DNA from: Pontibacter beigongshangensis
GTDB taxonomy: Bacteria; Bacteroidota; Bacteroidia; Cytophagales; Hymenobacteraceae
NCBI RefSeq assembly: GCF_014332515.1
Contig: NZ_VFSD01000001.1
Location: 62,001 to 126,000, forward strand
Length of the DNA stretch: 64,000 nt
Reading direction: 5' to 3'
Below are positions 18,229 through 27,729 of this stretch, one piece after another. The stretch's first letter is position 1; each line of letters begins with the position of its first letter. The position numbers were made by a program, and so were the translations under genes. Under the pieces are notes generated by a model, which was not told the origin of the DNA, searched no databases, and saw nothing but the letters and a program-made list of their open reading frames with translations.

Positions 18229-19481
18229 AAAAATTATTAATTATCTACCCAAACTGGGTGCCCTCAAATGCAGTAGGTGTACAAAGAGTTCGTCTAATTA
18301 CTAATTATTTGCATCAGTTTGGGTGGGAACCTACCATTTTAACGGTAAATTCAAAATTTTACGAAGAGGAAACATCTTCAGATCTTATTAAAATTGCAAA
18401 TCCAAATATCAAAGTTGAATATGTCGATGCAAAGAAGTCAAGTAAAATAAGACTTTACGGAGACATTGCATTAAGAGCCTTTGGTAACTTAAAACGTAAA
18501 GCGATTGAAATTGTCAAAGAGCAAAATATAGATTTCATCTGGACCCCAATACCTCCCTTTTATACAGCACTTATTGCAAGGTCTGTTCATGATGCTACTG
18601 GAGTACCCTATGCCATCGATTATATAGATCCATGGGTGCATGAATTTCCAGGAAGCAATAATCTATTTAGCAGAGCTAAACTCGCAACACTTGTTGCTAA
18701 CATTCTAGAGCCTATCGCGGTGAAGAAAGTCTCTGTTTTTACAGGTGTTTCGGAAGCTTATTTTTTGCCTGTTCTGAAGCGCAATCCTAAGCTTAAAGAT
18801 GTTGCCTTCTGTGGTATGCCTTATGGGTTTGATTCGAATGATTACAAGGTAAAGCCTGATAATACAGAGCTTATGTGGGATGGACGAGATGAAGTGATAC
18901 CATTTGTATATGCAGGTGCCTTTTTGCCTAATGCACATTATTTCCTAAATACTTTGTTTGAAATTATTTCGGAATTAAGGAAGAGTGGTGAGTTAGACAA
19001 TAGAATTAGATTCTATTTTGTAGGAACCAGTTACACATCTCTTAAATCGATACAAGATTATGCCAATGAGAATGGTATTGAGGATATTGTAACTGAAAAC
19101 AGAGAACGCATTTCTTATCTTGAAGTTTTAAATAACCTTTCCTGTGCCGCAGGAGTTTTGGCTATTGGCAGTACAGAACCACATTATACTGCCTCTAAAA
19201 TTTTTCAATCTGTTCTTTCTTCAAAACCGGTGTTTGCTGTTTTTCATCATTTAAGTACTGTAGTAAAAATTTTGAAAGACACAAATGCTGATCAATACCT
19301 TGTTAAATATATTGATTCTGAATCTAAAGAACAGTTGAGAAAAAAAATGAAGAATTCATTTATCTCTTTTATCAATACAAGTAAAGGGTGGCATCCTCGC
19401 TTTGAGGCGCTGGATCAGTATTCTGCTAAAAATTCTGCTAAAGCCCTAGCAAGTGTCTTAAATTCAAAACTTATTAATTAA
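18225..19481 (+). CDS. GT4-like glycosyltransferase
   Basis: 418-residue GT-B protein beginning KKLLIIYPNWVPSNAVGVQRV, with DYIDPWVHEFPG in the middle and a donor domain containing YTASKIFQSVLSSKPVFAV. No clear E-x7-E is seen. The ATG overlaps the preceding stop by four bases, and the last base of its stop is the first base of the next ATG, so the three are tightly coupled. The sequence is AT-rich compared with the housekeeping half of the window. Confidence 0.75.
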   Translation: MKKLLIIYPNWVPSNAVGVQRVRLITNYLHQFGWEPTILTVNSKFYEEETSSDLIKIANPNIKVEYVDAKKSSKIRLYGDIALRAFGNLKRKAIEIVKEQNIDFIWTPIPPFYTALIARSVHDATGVPYAIDYIDPWVHEFPGSNNLFSRAKLATLVANILEPIAVKKVSVFTGVSEAYFLPVLKRNPKLKDVAFCGMPYGFDSNDYKVKPDNTELMWDGRDEVIPFVYAGAFLPNAHYFLNTLFEIISELRKSGELDNRIRFYFVGTSYTSLKSIQDYANENGIEDIVTENRERISYLEVLNNLSCAAGVLAIGSTEPHYTASKIFQSVLSSKPVFAVFHHLSTVVKILKDTNADQYLVKYIDSESKEQLRKKMKNSFISFINTSKGWHPRFEALDQYSAKNSAKALASVLNSKLIN

Positions 19482-20521
19482 TGCAAAAAAGCATTGTATT
19501 TATTATCCCACATTTTGGAAAATTTAAAAGTTATTTTCAGCTTTGGCTCCAATCCTGTAAATATAATCCTTCTATCCATTGGCTTATATTTACAGATGAC
19601 CATACATCATATGATTTTCCTCCTAATGTTATAGTACATTACACTACTTTCGAGGAAACCGTAAGTCAGATCCAAGAAGTATTTGACTTTGAAATTTGCT
19701 TGAAGTCACCTTATTATTTATGTGAGTTTAAAGTTGCTTATGGGGAGATTTATCAAAAATATATTGAAGGCTATGACTTCTGGGGGTTTTGTGATACTGA
19801 TTTGATATGGGGTAATTTAAGAGAGCATATAACTGACGAGATTTTAACTTCTTATAGTAAAATATCCTGGAGAGGGCACTTAACTTTATTTAGGAATAAC
19901 AAGCATATTAATTCATTATATAAATCAACTATTGATGGTATAGAGTTTTATAAATTTGCTCTATCCAATCAATCTGGTCATTTCTTATGGTTTGACGAAA
20001 GAGTAATAAATTATATTTTCGAGTCGAAGAACGAAAGTATATATACTGATCTGATGTTCGCTGATTTAAAAATAAGATCGTATAATTTTTTTCTTTTACA
20101 TTTTTTGCCAGAAAATGATTTTAAAAATAATAGCCAAATCTTTCTTTGGGAAAAAGGAAACTTGTTTAGATTGTACAGCCAAAATAATAAAGTGTATAAG
20201 GAAAGCTTTGCTTATATACATTTTTTAAAGAGAGAAATGAAGATTGTCGACAAGCTAAAATTTGAAGATCGTTTTTTGATAGTGCCTAATAAGTTTATTA
20301 ATTACATTAGGAATATAGATGCTGACAAAATTGATGTTCTATCTAAAAAGAGGTACTATTGGGAGTACGTGTTTTCCCGATTAAATTCAAAATATGTTAA
20401 AAACAAAATCAATTATTTCTTGAACAAACGTGCTTTCAAGAAACATTATAGTTTTTTGCCTGTTAATTCTTACCATTGTAAAGTTCCAACTCCTGTAGAT
20501 GTAATCGAATATAATAACTAA
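19481..20521 (+). CDS. DUF6625-like protein, probable glycosyltransferase
   Basis: 346 residues. The opening SIVFIIPHFGKFKSYFQLWL and the motif WGFCDTDLIWGNL, with a DTD where GT-A enzymes carry DxD, resemble the DUF6625 family found in glycan loci. The C-terminal third is lysine- and aromatic-rich with no domain I recognise. It starts at the last base of the previous stop. A transferase role is inferred from the DTD and location; there is no direct family function to cite. Confidence 0.68.
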   Translation: MQKSIVFIIPHFGKFKSYFQLWLQSCKYNPSIHWLIFTDDHTSYDFPPNVIVHYTTFEETVSQIQEVFDFEICLKSPYYLCEFKVAYGEIYQKYIEGYDFWGFCDTDLIWGNLREHITDEILTSYSKISWRGHLTLFRNNKHINSLYKSTIDGIEFYKFALSNQSGHFLWFDERVINYIFESKNESIYTDLMFADLKIRSYNFFLLHFLPENDFKNNSQIFLWEKGNLFRLYSQNNKVYKESFAYIHFLKREMKIVDKLKFEDRFLIVPNKFINYIRNIDADKIDVLSKKRYYWEYVFSRLNSKYVKNKINYFLNKRAFKKHYSFLPVNSYHCKVPTPVDVIEYNN

Positions 20522-20590
20522 AAAGTTGTGTGAACAATATGACAGCGTAAACACATCTCTCTATTCGACTTTATTCTAATAATTTTACTG

Positions 20591-21754
20591 ATGCAAACTA
20601 AAAGGCTGGCAATTGTCGTTACACATCCTATACAATATCATGCGCCTCTATTCAAACTATTGAGTACACATGAATCTCTGAATTTGAAAGTATTTTATAC
20701 TTTAGGTGTGTCTTCTGCTGAGGTTACAGACAAAGGATTCGGAAAGGCGATAAATTGGGATATCCCTCTTTTGGATGGATATGCTTATAAGTTCCTAAAA
20801 AACGTTTCAAAAGAGCCAGGTACATCACACTTTAAGGGTATAGTCAACCCAACAATTATTGAAGATATTAGGGATTATCAGCCAACCGATATTCTTGTCT
20901 TTGGGTGGAATTTTGACAGTCACCTGAAAGTGTTAAAGTACTTTAAGAATAAAGTTACTGTATATTTCAGGGGCGACTCTACTTTGTTAGATGAGTCAAA
21001 AGGTTTAAAGGTGTTGTTGAGGCGACTGGTACTAAAGTGGGTTTATCGTAATGTTGATAAAGCTTTCTTTGTTGGGACAAATAACAAGCAATATTTCCTG
21101 AAGCATGGTTTTAGTGAACGTGATCTTGTTTTTGCGCCACATGCTATTGATAATGAAAGATTTGGGAATGATGAAGATAATATTATTGCAGCAAAGTTAA
21201 TTAGAGAGGATTTAGGGATACCTGAAATTGATATTGTCTTTTTATTTACTGGTAAATTTGAATACAAAAAAAATCCGCTCTTACTTATCAAAGCTTTCAA
21301 GCGGATGGCAAAAAGTAATGTGCACCTATTACTTGTAGGTAATGGCAAATTAGAAGAAGAGCTTAAGCAGGAAGCGAAAGGGTGGCCTACTATACATTTT
21401 CTTCCTTTTCAAAATCAATCCAAAATGCCTGCAACTTATAGAGCGGCGGACGTGTTAGTACTTCCATCAGCTGGGCCTGGCGAAACATGGGGGTTGTGTA
21501 TCAACGAAGCCATGGCTTGTGGCCGTCCAATAATTGCCAGTAATAAGGTAGGTTGTGCCGTAGATCTGGTTCAGGGAAAACGGAATGGTTTTATATTTGA
21601 TTCTGGGAATATTGAAGACCTCACTAGCTGTTTAACTCTTTTGGCCTCATTACCAAAAGAGGAATTAAGAAGAATGGGCAATGCATCAAAAATCATTATA
21701 AAAAAGTGGAGCTATGAGCAAATTAAAGATGCAATTGTTACTACGCTGAAATGA
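20591..21754 (+). CDS. Glycosyltransferase family 4
   Basis: 387-residue GT-B enzyme: LAIVVTHPIQYHAPLFKLL at the N-terminus, FTGKFEYKKNPLLLI marking the start of the donor domain, and the E-x7-E inside GETWGLCINEAMACG followed by IIASNKVGCAVDLV. The preceding 69-base spacer shows no motif I can support. The next gene, a membrane protein, starts 36 bases on. Specificity unknown. Confidence 0.87.
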   Translation: MQTKRLAIVVTHPIQYHAPLFKLLSTHESLNLKVFYTLGVSSAEVTDKGFGKAINWDIPLLDGYAYKFLKNVSKEPGTSHFKGIVNPTIIEDIRDYQPTDILVFGWNFDSHLKVLKYFKNKVTVYFRGDSTLLDESKGLKVLLRRLVLKWVYRNVDKAFFVGTNNKQYFLKHGFSERDLVFAPHAIDNERFGNDEDNIIAAKLIREDLGIPEIDIVFLFTGKFEYKKNPLLLIKAFKRMAKSNVHLLLVGNGKLEEELKQEAKGWPTIHFLPFQNQSKMPATYRAADVLVLPSAGPGETWGLCINEAMACGRPIIASNKVGCAVDLVQGKRNGFIFDSGNIEDLTSCLTLLASLPKEELRRMGNASKIIIKKWSYEQIKDAIVTTLK

Positions 21755-21790
21755 ATAGCTTAAAAAATTGAAGATGGGTTCTGAAAATTC

Positions 21791-23167
21791 ATGAATAATA
21801 TAAAGCAACAGACTTCAAATAAGGTAATATTTCAGTTAATTTCACTGACTGCGACATTAATACTTTTACTGCTTTTCTCACCTTTATCCTACCTTTCTCT
21901 TTTAGGAGTATTATTTACAATTTATATTCTAAATGAGCTTGTTTTTGGTTTTGGTAAAGGAATACCCATAAATATTGTTATTGTTTTCATTGCTTCTTTG
22001 CAATGGATTATTGGCCCGATTTTAAGCTATTATACAGGCATTGTACATCCTTTCTATGGCATGCAGGTACCAGAGGAAGAGTATATGAGTTTTGTTCTGC
22101 CTGGTGTTATGTTCTATCACTTTGGACTTTCATTACCTATTATTGGCGTTAGTCACATACCAAAAATAGTGATCAATGATTTAGAGAATGAAACAAGCAA
22201 TAAAATAAAAGGAGCTTATTATTTGATTGCACTTGGTTTTTTTGCATCTTTTGCTTATTCATTTGCTCCAGGATCTTTGGCTTTTTTCTTTGTACTGCTC
22301 TCAAACCTCAAGTTTATTGGCTGCTTCTACCTATATTTGAGTAATGCGAAAAATAAGAAAATATTATATTTTATTTATTCCTCTCTTTTACTTCAGTCAT
22401 TAGCAGCAGCCTTATTTCATGATCTGCTATTATGGTCAATGTTTTTCTTGTTTATTTATTGTATTAAGAATAAAGTAAGCATAAAGACGAGGTTTTCTGT
22501 CTTAGTTATTGGCTTTTTTATGGTGTTTGTGCTACAATCTGTCAAGTATCAATATCGCACCATTGCTTGGACTGATACAACCTTAGATACGTTTGATCAA
22601 GTAGAGCTTTTTTTTAGTATGGTTGGGGAACGGCTTACATCCCCAGAGATACTTTTTGATGTAGAGGCAAATGAAGTAACAATAACAAGGCTTAATCAGG
22701 GATGGATTATAACCCGTGTTATGAATTATGTCCCATATATAAGACCTTATGCAGATGGTGAGACTATAGAAGAAGCTTTTTCTGCTGCTTTTTTACCACG
22801 GTTTTTATATCAAAATAAAGCTGTAGCTGGAGGTCGCGAGAAAATGGTGCGATTTACTGGTATCGAGTTGCAGCAAGGAACAAGCATGAATATAAGTCTT
22901 ATAGGAGAAGGGTATGGCAATTTTGGCAGGAGTGGTGGAGTCGTTTTTATGTTTTTGATTGGAATTGCCTTTAGTCTTATACTTAGATATATTTTAAAAT
23001 TGAGTTTGCGAAATCCAACCTACATATTTTGGATACCTTTTTTATATATGCAGGTTGTAAAGGCAGAAACAGATTTAACCACAACTTTGAATTATATTGT
23101 GAAGGCAAGTATTGTTATGGTTATAGTATTTTATGGATTTCGGCGGATTCTTAAGATTGATATATGA
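21791..23167 (+). CDS. Polytopic membrane protein, Wzy-like polysaccharide polymerase candidate
   Basis: 458 residues with roughly ten to twelve hydrophobic segments. A larger polar stretch at about 245-340 is likely a periplasmic loop, as seen in Wzy O-antigen polymerases and oligosaccharide ligases. There is no conserved motif I can name, which is normal for Wzy. Position inside the locus and next to an MsbA/PglK-type ABC transporter supports a polymerase that joins flipped repeat units. It could instead be a general oligosaccharide repeat unit polymerase or another integral protein. Confidence 0.6.
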   Translation: MNNIKQQTSNKVIFQLISLTATLILLLLFSPLSYLSLLGVLFTIYILNELVFGFGKGIPINIVIVFIASLQWIIGPILSYYTGIVHPFYGMQVPEEEYMSFVLPGVMFYHFGLSLPIIGVSHIPKIVINDLENETSNKIKGAYYLIALGFFASFAYSFAPGSLAFFFVLLSNLKFIGCFYLYLSNAKNKKILYFIYSSLLLQSLAAALFHDLLLWSMFFLFIYCIKNKVSIKTRFSVLVIGFFMVFVLQSVKYQYRTIAWTDTTLDTFDQVELFFSMVGERLTSPEILFDVEANEVTITRLNQGWIITRVMNYVPYIRPYADGETIEEAFSAAFLPRFLYQNKAVAGGREKMVRFTGIELQQGTSMNISLIGEGYGNFGRSGGVVFMFLIGIAFSLILRYILKLSLRNPTYIFWIPFLYMQVVKAETDLTTTLNYIVKASIVMVIVFYGFRRILKIDI

Positions 23168-23281
23168 ATTGCATTTGAATTAGATTATATATTTAATGTT
23201 ACTTAAAGCTTATAATTAGTTTGATGTAGTTTAGATGCGGAACACTAGATTGGAAGGGAGTTATGATCGTGATTATATAAA

Positions 23282-25054
23282 ATGAGTAACAACATTCTAG
23301 TATCAACGCTTCGGAAAGTATATGCTCTTTTACCTGCTGGAAGTAGGGGTAGCACACTTGGGATGCTGGGGTTATTACTGGTAAATTCATTCCTCGAAAT
23401 TCTAGGACTTGCTGCCATTCTACCTGTAATTGTTATATTGTTGCAAGAAGATATAGTAGAAAATATCAGTAGCTTCCAGTGGTTGTACAACTTCTTTGGA
23501 TTCGCATCTGAAACCAGGTTCCTTGTTGTTTTTGCCTTATTGGTAATGGGCTTTATGGTTGCAAAGAATGCTGTTAGCCTTTGGATCTATAAGCAGCAAG
23601 CAAATTTTTCCTACAAGCTTTATTCGTACTTTTCATCACAGCTTTTCAAGGTTTATCAGAACAAAGGCCTGTTCTTCTTTAAGAGCCACAATCCAAGCCA
23701 TGTTATTCGGAATATTAACCAAATCCCCCTTGATTTTGTCAATTTTATAGTGCTGAATCTAATAACCATTCTAAATGAGGCAGTCGTTATTCTAATTATC
23801 TTAACCCTGATTTTGCTTTATGATCCGGTCATTGTATTGCTTCTATCTGTATTTGTTGTTCCTGTTTTTTCCTTATTCTATAGAGCTGTTAAAAGCAAAT
23901 CTCAAGCTATTCAATCGGAACTGAATGAAGTGAACCCTACTCTTCATATTAACTTGTTTCATTTTGTGTATGGGTATATTGATGTGAAGATGAATAACTC
24001 GGAAGCCTACTTTTTAGAAAATCACAAAAGGCACCTGAGCAGAGTTTCACGGTTAAGTATGCTTGATAAGGTATTGCAGCAGGCGCCTACGAAAGTTATA
24101 GAAACTGGCTTGATGGCTGCCATTACGCTGGTGGCATTGTATGGGGTTCTGTTTGTGCAGGACAAGCAGCATATTGTAGGCCTATTATCTGTATTTGCCC
24201 TTGCCGCGTATAGGATACTTCCTTCCATAAACCGATCTATGATAGCTTTGGTAGGAGTTAAAGGCTTTCAGCATACCTTTGAGGAGTTAAATCAATTGAA
24301 CCAAATTGATAAAACCTCTGGAGCTAAGCCTTCTGAAGATATTTGTTTCACTTCTAGTATACGGGTTGAGAACTTAAGTTTTGCTTATAACAAGGATATG
24401 GTTGTCCTAAATAACATATCTTTTCCTATAAAAAGGAATAGTATAACGGGTATTATCGGCACCTCCGGGTCAGGAAAAAGTACGTTGGTAAACTTGTTAC
24501 TTGGTTTTTATGCGCCTTCATCCGGCCTTATACGAATTGATGACGTGCCTCTTGATGAAAGAAACGTAGCAAGTTGGAGAAGGAAAAATGGTTATGTGCA
24601 GCAAGAAGTATATATCTTAGACGCTACGGTCGCGGAAAACATTGCATTTGGTGTGTCGAAAGAAAGTATAGACGCAGTTAAGCTAGATAGGGCTGTACGC
24701 TTGGCGAGTCTGGCAGATGTTGTGAACCGGCTACCGGATGGTCTAAATACGGTTCTTGGCGATAGGGGGGCAATGTTATCGGGGGGACAAAGGCAAAGAA
24801 TAGGAATTGCCAGAGCCTTGTATCATGGTGCAAACCTTTTAATTCTGGATGAAGCAACCAGTGCATTAGACGCTTCTACCGAAAATGAAATTAATGAAGC
24901 AGTATGCCGGCTGGCTGAAAATGACATGACAGTCATAATAATTGCACATAGATGGACTTCCTTACGCCGGTGTGATTCGATCGTTGAATTAGAAAATGGT
25001 ATTATTAAGAGGATATGCTCGTATGACGAGTTGATAAAAAAACCAATGGCATAA
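23282..25054 (+). CDS. ABC transporter with fused membrane and ATPase domains (MsbA/PglK-like)
   Basis: 590-residue half-transporter: an N-terminal six-helix exporter domain (about 1-340) and a C-terminal ATPase with Walker A GTSGSGKST near 393-401, signature LSGGQ near 499, Walker B LLILDEATSALD near 520, and a histidine switch in IIAHR. In glycan loci this architecture is used by PglK to flip lipid-linked oligosaccharides and by MsbA to flip lipid A; which applies is not decidable here. It is the last gene of the AT-rich block, and a 367-base spacer follows. It would give this locus a second export route beside Wzm/Wzt. Confidence 0.85.
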   Translation: MSNNILVSTLRKVYALLPAGSRGSTLGMLGLLLVNSFLEILGLAAILPVIVILLQEDIVENISSFQWLYNFFGFASETRFLVVFALLVMGFMVAKNAVSLWIYKQQANFSYKLYSYFSSQLFKVYQNKGLFFFKSHNPSHVIRNINQIPLDFVNFIVLNLITILNEAVVILIILTLILLYDPVIVLLLSVFVVPVFSLFYRAVKSKSQAIQSELNEVNPTLHINLFHFVYGYIDVKMNNSEAYFLENHKRHLSRVSRLSMLDKVLQQAPTKVIETGLMAAITLVALYGVLFVQDKQHIVGLLSVFALAAYRILPSINRSMIALVGVKGFQHTFEELNQLNQIDKTSGAKPSEDICFTSSIRVENLSFAYNKDMVVLNNISFPIKRNSITGIIGTSGSGKSTLVNLLLGFYAPSSGLIRIDDVPLDERNVASWRRKNGYVQQEVYILDATVAENIAFGVSKESIDAVKLDRAVRLASLADVVNRLPDGLNTVLGDRGAMLSGGQRQRIGIARALYHGANLLILDEATSALDASTENEINEAVCRLAENDMTVIIIAHRWTSLRRCDSIVELENGIIKRICSYDELIKKPMA

Positions 25055-25421
25055 CTGGTATGGCGAAATTCAAAATCAGGAGTTGGATTTAGAGTTTGAC
25101 CAGGAATGAGCAAGCATAGATTCAGAATCGAAGCTCCACTAGCAGCCAGATCTATTTCTAAAAGTTGTTTATAGACTGTACGTTAGGGTTGATGAGTTGA
25201 ATGCCTCGTGCATGTTTTTCAACTAAGTCGTGCCCTGGTTTAATTGTCTGCAGCCTTTGCCGGGATGAATTCCGATGATTTGAAATAAATTGGCCTTTCA
25301 GAGGCTTTTTATTCAGCTGTATTAGGTCTTATTCCGGTGTTGTAAACCTGTATATTCATATTATGTAAGCTGATACAGCCATCAACCAATAAAGTATAGT
25401 TTTTTACGCATTCGAGCCAAT
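25055..25421 (+). other. Gene-free spacer at a base-composition boundary
   Basis: Nothing coding is supported in these 367 bases on either strand. The spacer separates AT-rich genes on the left from more GC-rich genes on the right. It contains one degenerate copy of the dispersed repeat at about 25274-25303 on the - strand. Confidence 0.6.
25274..25303 (-). repeat. Degenerate copy of the dispersed CTCCGGAGGGCC/ATTAGAATAAT repeat
   Basis: GATTTGAAATAAATTGGCC followed by TTTCAGAG resembles the - orientation copies at 31864 and 41677 but has several differences. It is the only copy seen left of 31,800. Confidence 0.4.
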
Positions 25422-26414
25422 TTGAAAAAAGGAGTCACCTTCTTCTTCCGTAAGCCCCGTAAGGGTGCCTTCAGCATTGAGAACCTGTTTAATACGGTGC
25501 AGGGCCAGCTGCATGGTAAGGTCCGGGTACATAATTATTTTATGTCCTGCCATAGTTCGGGTTTAAAAAACAGGTTGCGCATGCTCCGCGATGCAGCCAG
25601 AAACAAAGGTGAACTTAACCATGTGACGGGAGATATTAATTTTATTATGGTAGCATTACCGAGTAAAAATTCTATTTTAACGATACACGACATTGAATCT
25701 TTGGAAAGAGCAGGTGGACTATCCAGCAGGATACTCCATTATTTCTGGCTCGTTTTGCCGGTTAAAGTTGCCGGAAAAGTTACCGTAGTTTCTCAACACA
25801 CAAAATTAAAGTTGCTTCAGAAAGTCTCCGTTGATCCGGAAAAGATTGTTGTCATTCCAAACCCTGTTTCAGGCATCTATCGTTACACTCCCAAACCATT
25901 CCTAAAAGAAAAGCCAATCTTGTTGCAGATAGGGACTAAGTATAACAAGAACCTGGAAAAGCTTATACCTGCTGTGGCTGGACTCAGCTGCAGGCTAACC
26001 ATAGTAGGTAAATTAAGCTTGGCACAGCGCCAGTTGTTGGAGCAGCATGAAATTGATTATGTTAACAAAGTAGACTTGAGCAATGAAGCGCTGCTACAGG
26101 AATATATCCAAGCAGATATCGTTACCTTTGCCTCTACTTTTGAAGGTTTTGGCATGCCGATTATAGAGGCTAATGCTGTTGGCCGGGTTGTGCTGACCAG
26201 TAACAAGGGGGCTATGTCAGAAGTGGCAGCTGATGCGGCCATGTTAGTTGATCCAAAAAGCGTGGAAGATATCCGAAGGGGTATCGTGGAACTGATTCAA
26301 GACGATCAACTACGAGAGCAACTCATCCGGAACGGCCGGCAGAATGTGAAAAAGTACCGTCCTGAAGCCATTGCAGCGCGCTACCTGGCACTTTATGAAA
26401 GCATGTCAACATGA
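25422..26414 (+). CDS. Glycosyltransferase family 4
   Basis: 330-residue GT-B enzyme. The middle has LTIHDIESLERAGG and KVTVVSQHTKLKL; the donor domain has LLQIGTKYNKNLEKL and an E-x7-E in TFEGFGMPIIEANAVG. The start is TTG at 25422; the first residues (KKGVTFFFRK) form the first strand and no ATG is available upstream. This is the first gene of the more GC-rich part of the locus. The stop overlaps the next ATG by four bases. Confidence 0.85.
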   Translation: MKKGVTFFFRKPRKGAFSIENLFNTVQGQLHGKVRVHNYFMSCHSSGLKNRLRMLRDAARNKGELNHVTGDINFIMVALPSKNSILTIHDIESLERAGGLSSRILHYFWLVLPVKVAGKVTVVSQHTKLKLLQKVSVDPEKIVVIPNPVSGIYRYTPKPFLKEKPILLQIGTKYNKNLEKLIPAVAGLSCRLTIVGKLSLAQRQLLEQHEIDYVNKVDLSNEALLQEYIQADIVTFASTFEGFGMPIIEANAVGRVVLTSNKGAMSEVAADAAMLVDPKSVEDIRRGIVELIQDDQLREQLIRNGRQNVKKYRPEAIAARYLALYESMST

Positions 26415-27568
26415 AAACAAAACTCCGCATACTTATTACCATCGATTGGTTTCTGCCAGGTTACAGAGCAGGAGGGCCCATCCGGTCCTGCGCCAACCTG
26501 GTGAACCACTTGAAAGAAGAATTTGATTTTTACATCATTACCCGCAACACCGATTACAATTCTACAGCGCCATATCCTGGAGTAACACCCAACATCTGGC
26601 AGCAGCGGTATGGAGTAAATCTATATTACTTCTCCTCTGATACGCTAGCCTATAATTCTCTTAAAAAGGTGATGAAGGAAGTGCAGCCGGATGTTATCTA
26701 TATCAATGGGATTTTCTCACGTTACTTCTCCATCTATCCCCTCATAATCAGCAGATCCCTTAAGGTCGGAAGGGTGATTGTGGCAGGTAGAGGGATGTTT
26801 GCACCAGGCGCCAGGGAGGTGAAAGGTGGCAAGAAACAGCTTTTTTTTAAGATAGCCCGCTATGTAGGCCTTTATAAATCTATTTTTTTTCATGCAACCA
26901 ATGAAATGGAGGCTGCCCACATTCACGAGGTATTGGGCAGGCACACTCCGGTAATAGTGGCCTCAAATCTGGCCAGCAAAAAGAGAATGGGAGGCTTTTC
27001 AGGAAATCCCGAAAAAAAAGTAAACCAGCTCTGGCTAGTAAGTTTTGCCCGAATCTCTCCTGAAAAGAATACCTATTATGGGCTGGAAATTCTTGCCAAT
27101 AATAAGTTTGATGGTGAAATCACCTATGATTTATATGGGCAGATCAACGATTCGGCCTACTGGAATTCCTGCCAGGAACTTATAAAAGAGCTACCTGCCA
27201 ATATTCAGGTCACTTACAGAGGAAGCATCGAGAGTGCTGAAGTTCCGGCAGCCATGCAGCAATACCATGCCCTTTTTCTGCCTACCAAAGGTGAGAACTT
27301 CGGGCATGTTATCTTGGAGAGTTTCATGGCTGGGCTGCCTGTGATCATCAGCGACAAAACTCCCTGGCAAAACCTGCAGGAGTCGGAGGTGGGCTTTGAC
27401 TTGCCATTGGAGCAGCCAATGTTGTTCCGGGAGGCCATCAACTCTTTGCTGCTAATGCCTCAGGAAAAATTTGAAAAGATGAAGGCTGCAGTTGGAAAAT
27501 ATGCAGTAGCCATACTCCAGGATGAAGCAACTCTACGGGCAAACAGAGCATTATTTGGGCTGGAATGA
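26411..27568 (+). CDS. Glycosyltransferase family 4
   Basis: 385-residue GT-B enzyme: ILITIDWFLPGYRAGGPIRS at the N-terminus, DVIYINGIFS in the first domain, VSFARISPEKNTYYG at the domain junction, and E-x7-E in KGENFGHVILESFMAGLP. It is coupled to the preceding GT4 by a four-base overlap. A 161-base spacer with a promoter-like sequence separates it from the dehydrogenase, so it probably ends a transcript. Confidence 0.87.
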   Translation: MKTKLRILITIDWFLPGYRAGGPIRSCANLVNHLKEEFDFYIITRNTDYNSTAPYPGVTPNIWQQRYGVNLYYFSSDTLAYNSLKKVMKEVQPDVIYINGIFSRYFSIYPLIISRSLKVGRVIVAGRGMFAPGAREVKGGKKQLFFKIARYVGLYKSIFFHATNEMEAAHIHEVLGRHTPVIVASNLASKKRMGGFSGNPEKKVNQLWLVSFARISPEKNTYYGLEILANNKFDGEITYDLYGQINDSAYWNSCQELIKELPANIQVTYRGSIESAEVPAAMQQYHALFLPTKGENFGHVILESFMAGLPVIISDKTPWQNLQESEVGFDLPLEQPMLFREAINSLLLMPQEKFEKMKAAVGKYAVAILQDEATLRANRALFGLE

Positions 27569-27655
27569 AAACACGCTGGTTTCCAACCCCGTAATAGAGG
27601 GCCTAAAGTTCAAAATCGTTACCTGTCCTCTAAACAATAAAATAAAATCCCCGAG

Positions 27656-27684
27656 TTGTCTAAGCTAAAAAAACACTAAATTCG
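27656..27684 (+). promoter_or_regulatory. Bacteroidota-type promoter before the UDP-sugar dehydrogenase
   Basis: TTG at 27656-27658, an 18-base spacer, then TAAATTCG at 27677-27684, seven of eight matches to TAnnTTTG. It lies about 46 bases before the ATG at 27730. Confidence 0.5.
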
Positions 27685-27729
27685 CACCGGTATTTGAAAT
27701 AAAGCCGCCATTTATACTAATCTAAAAGA

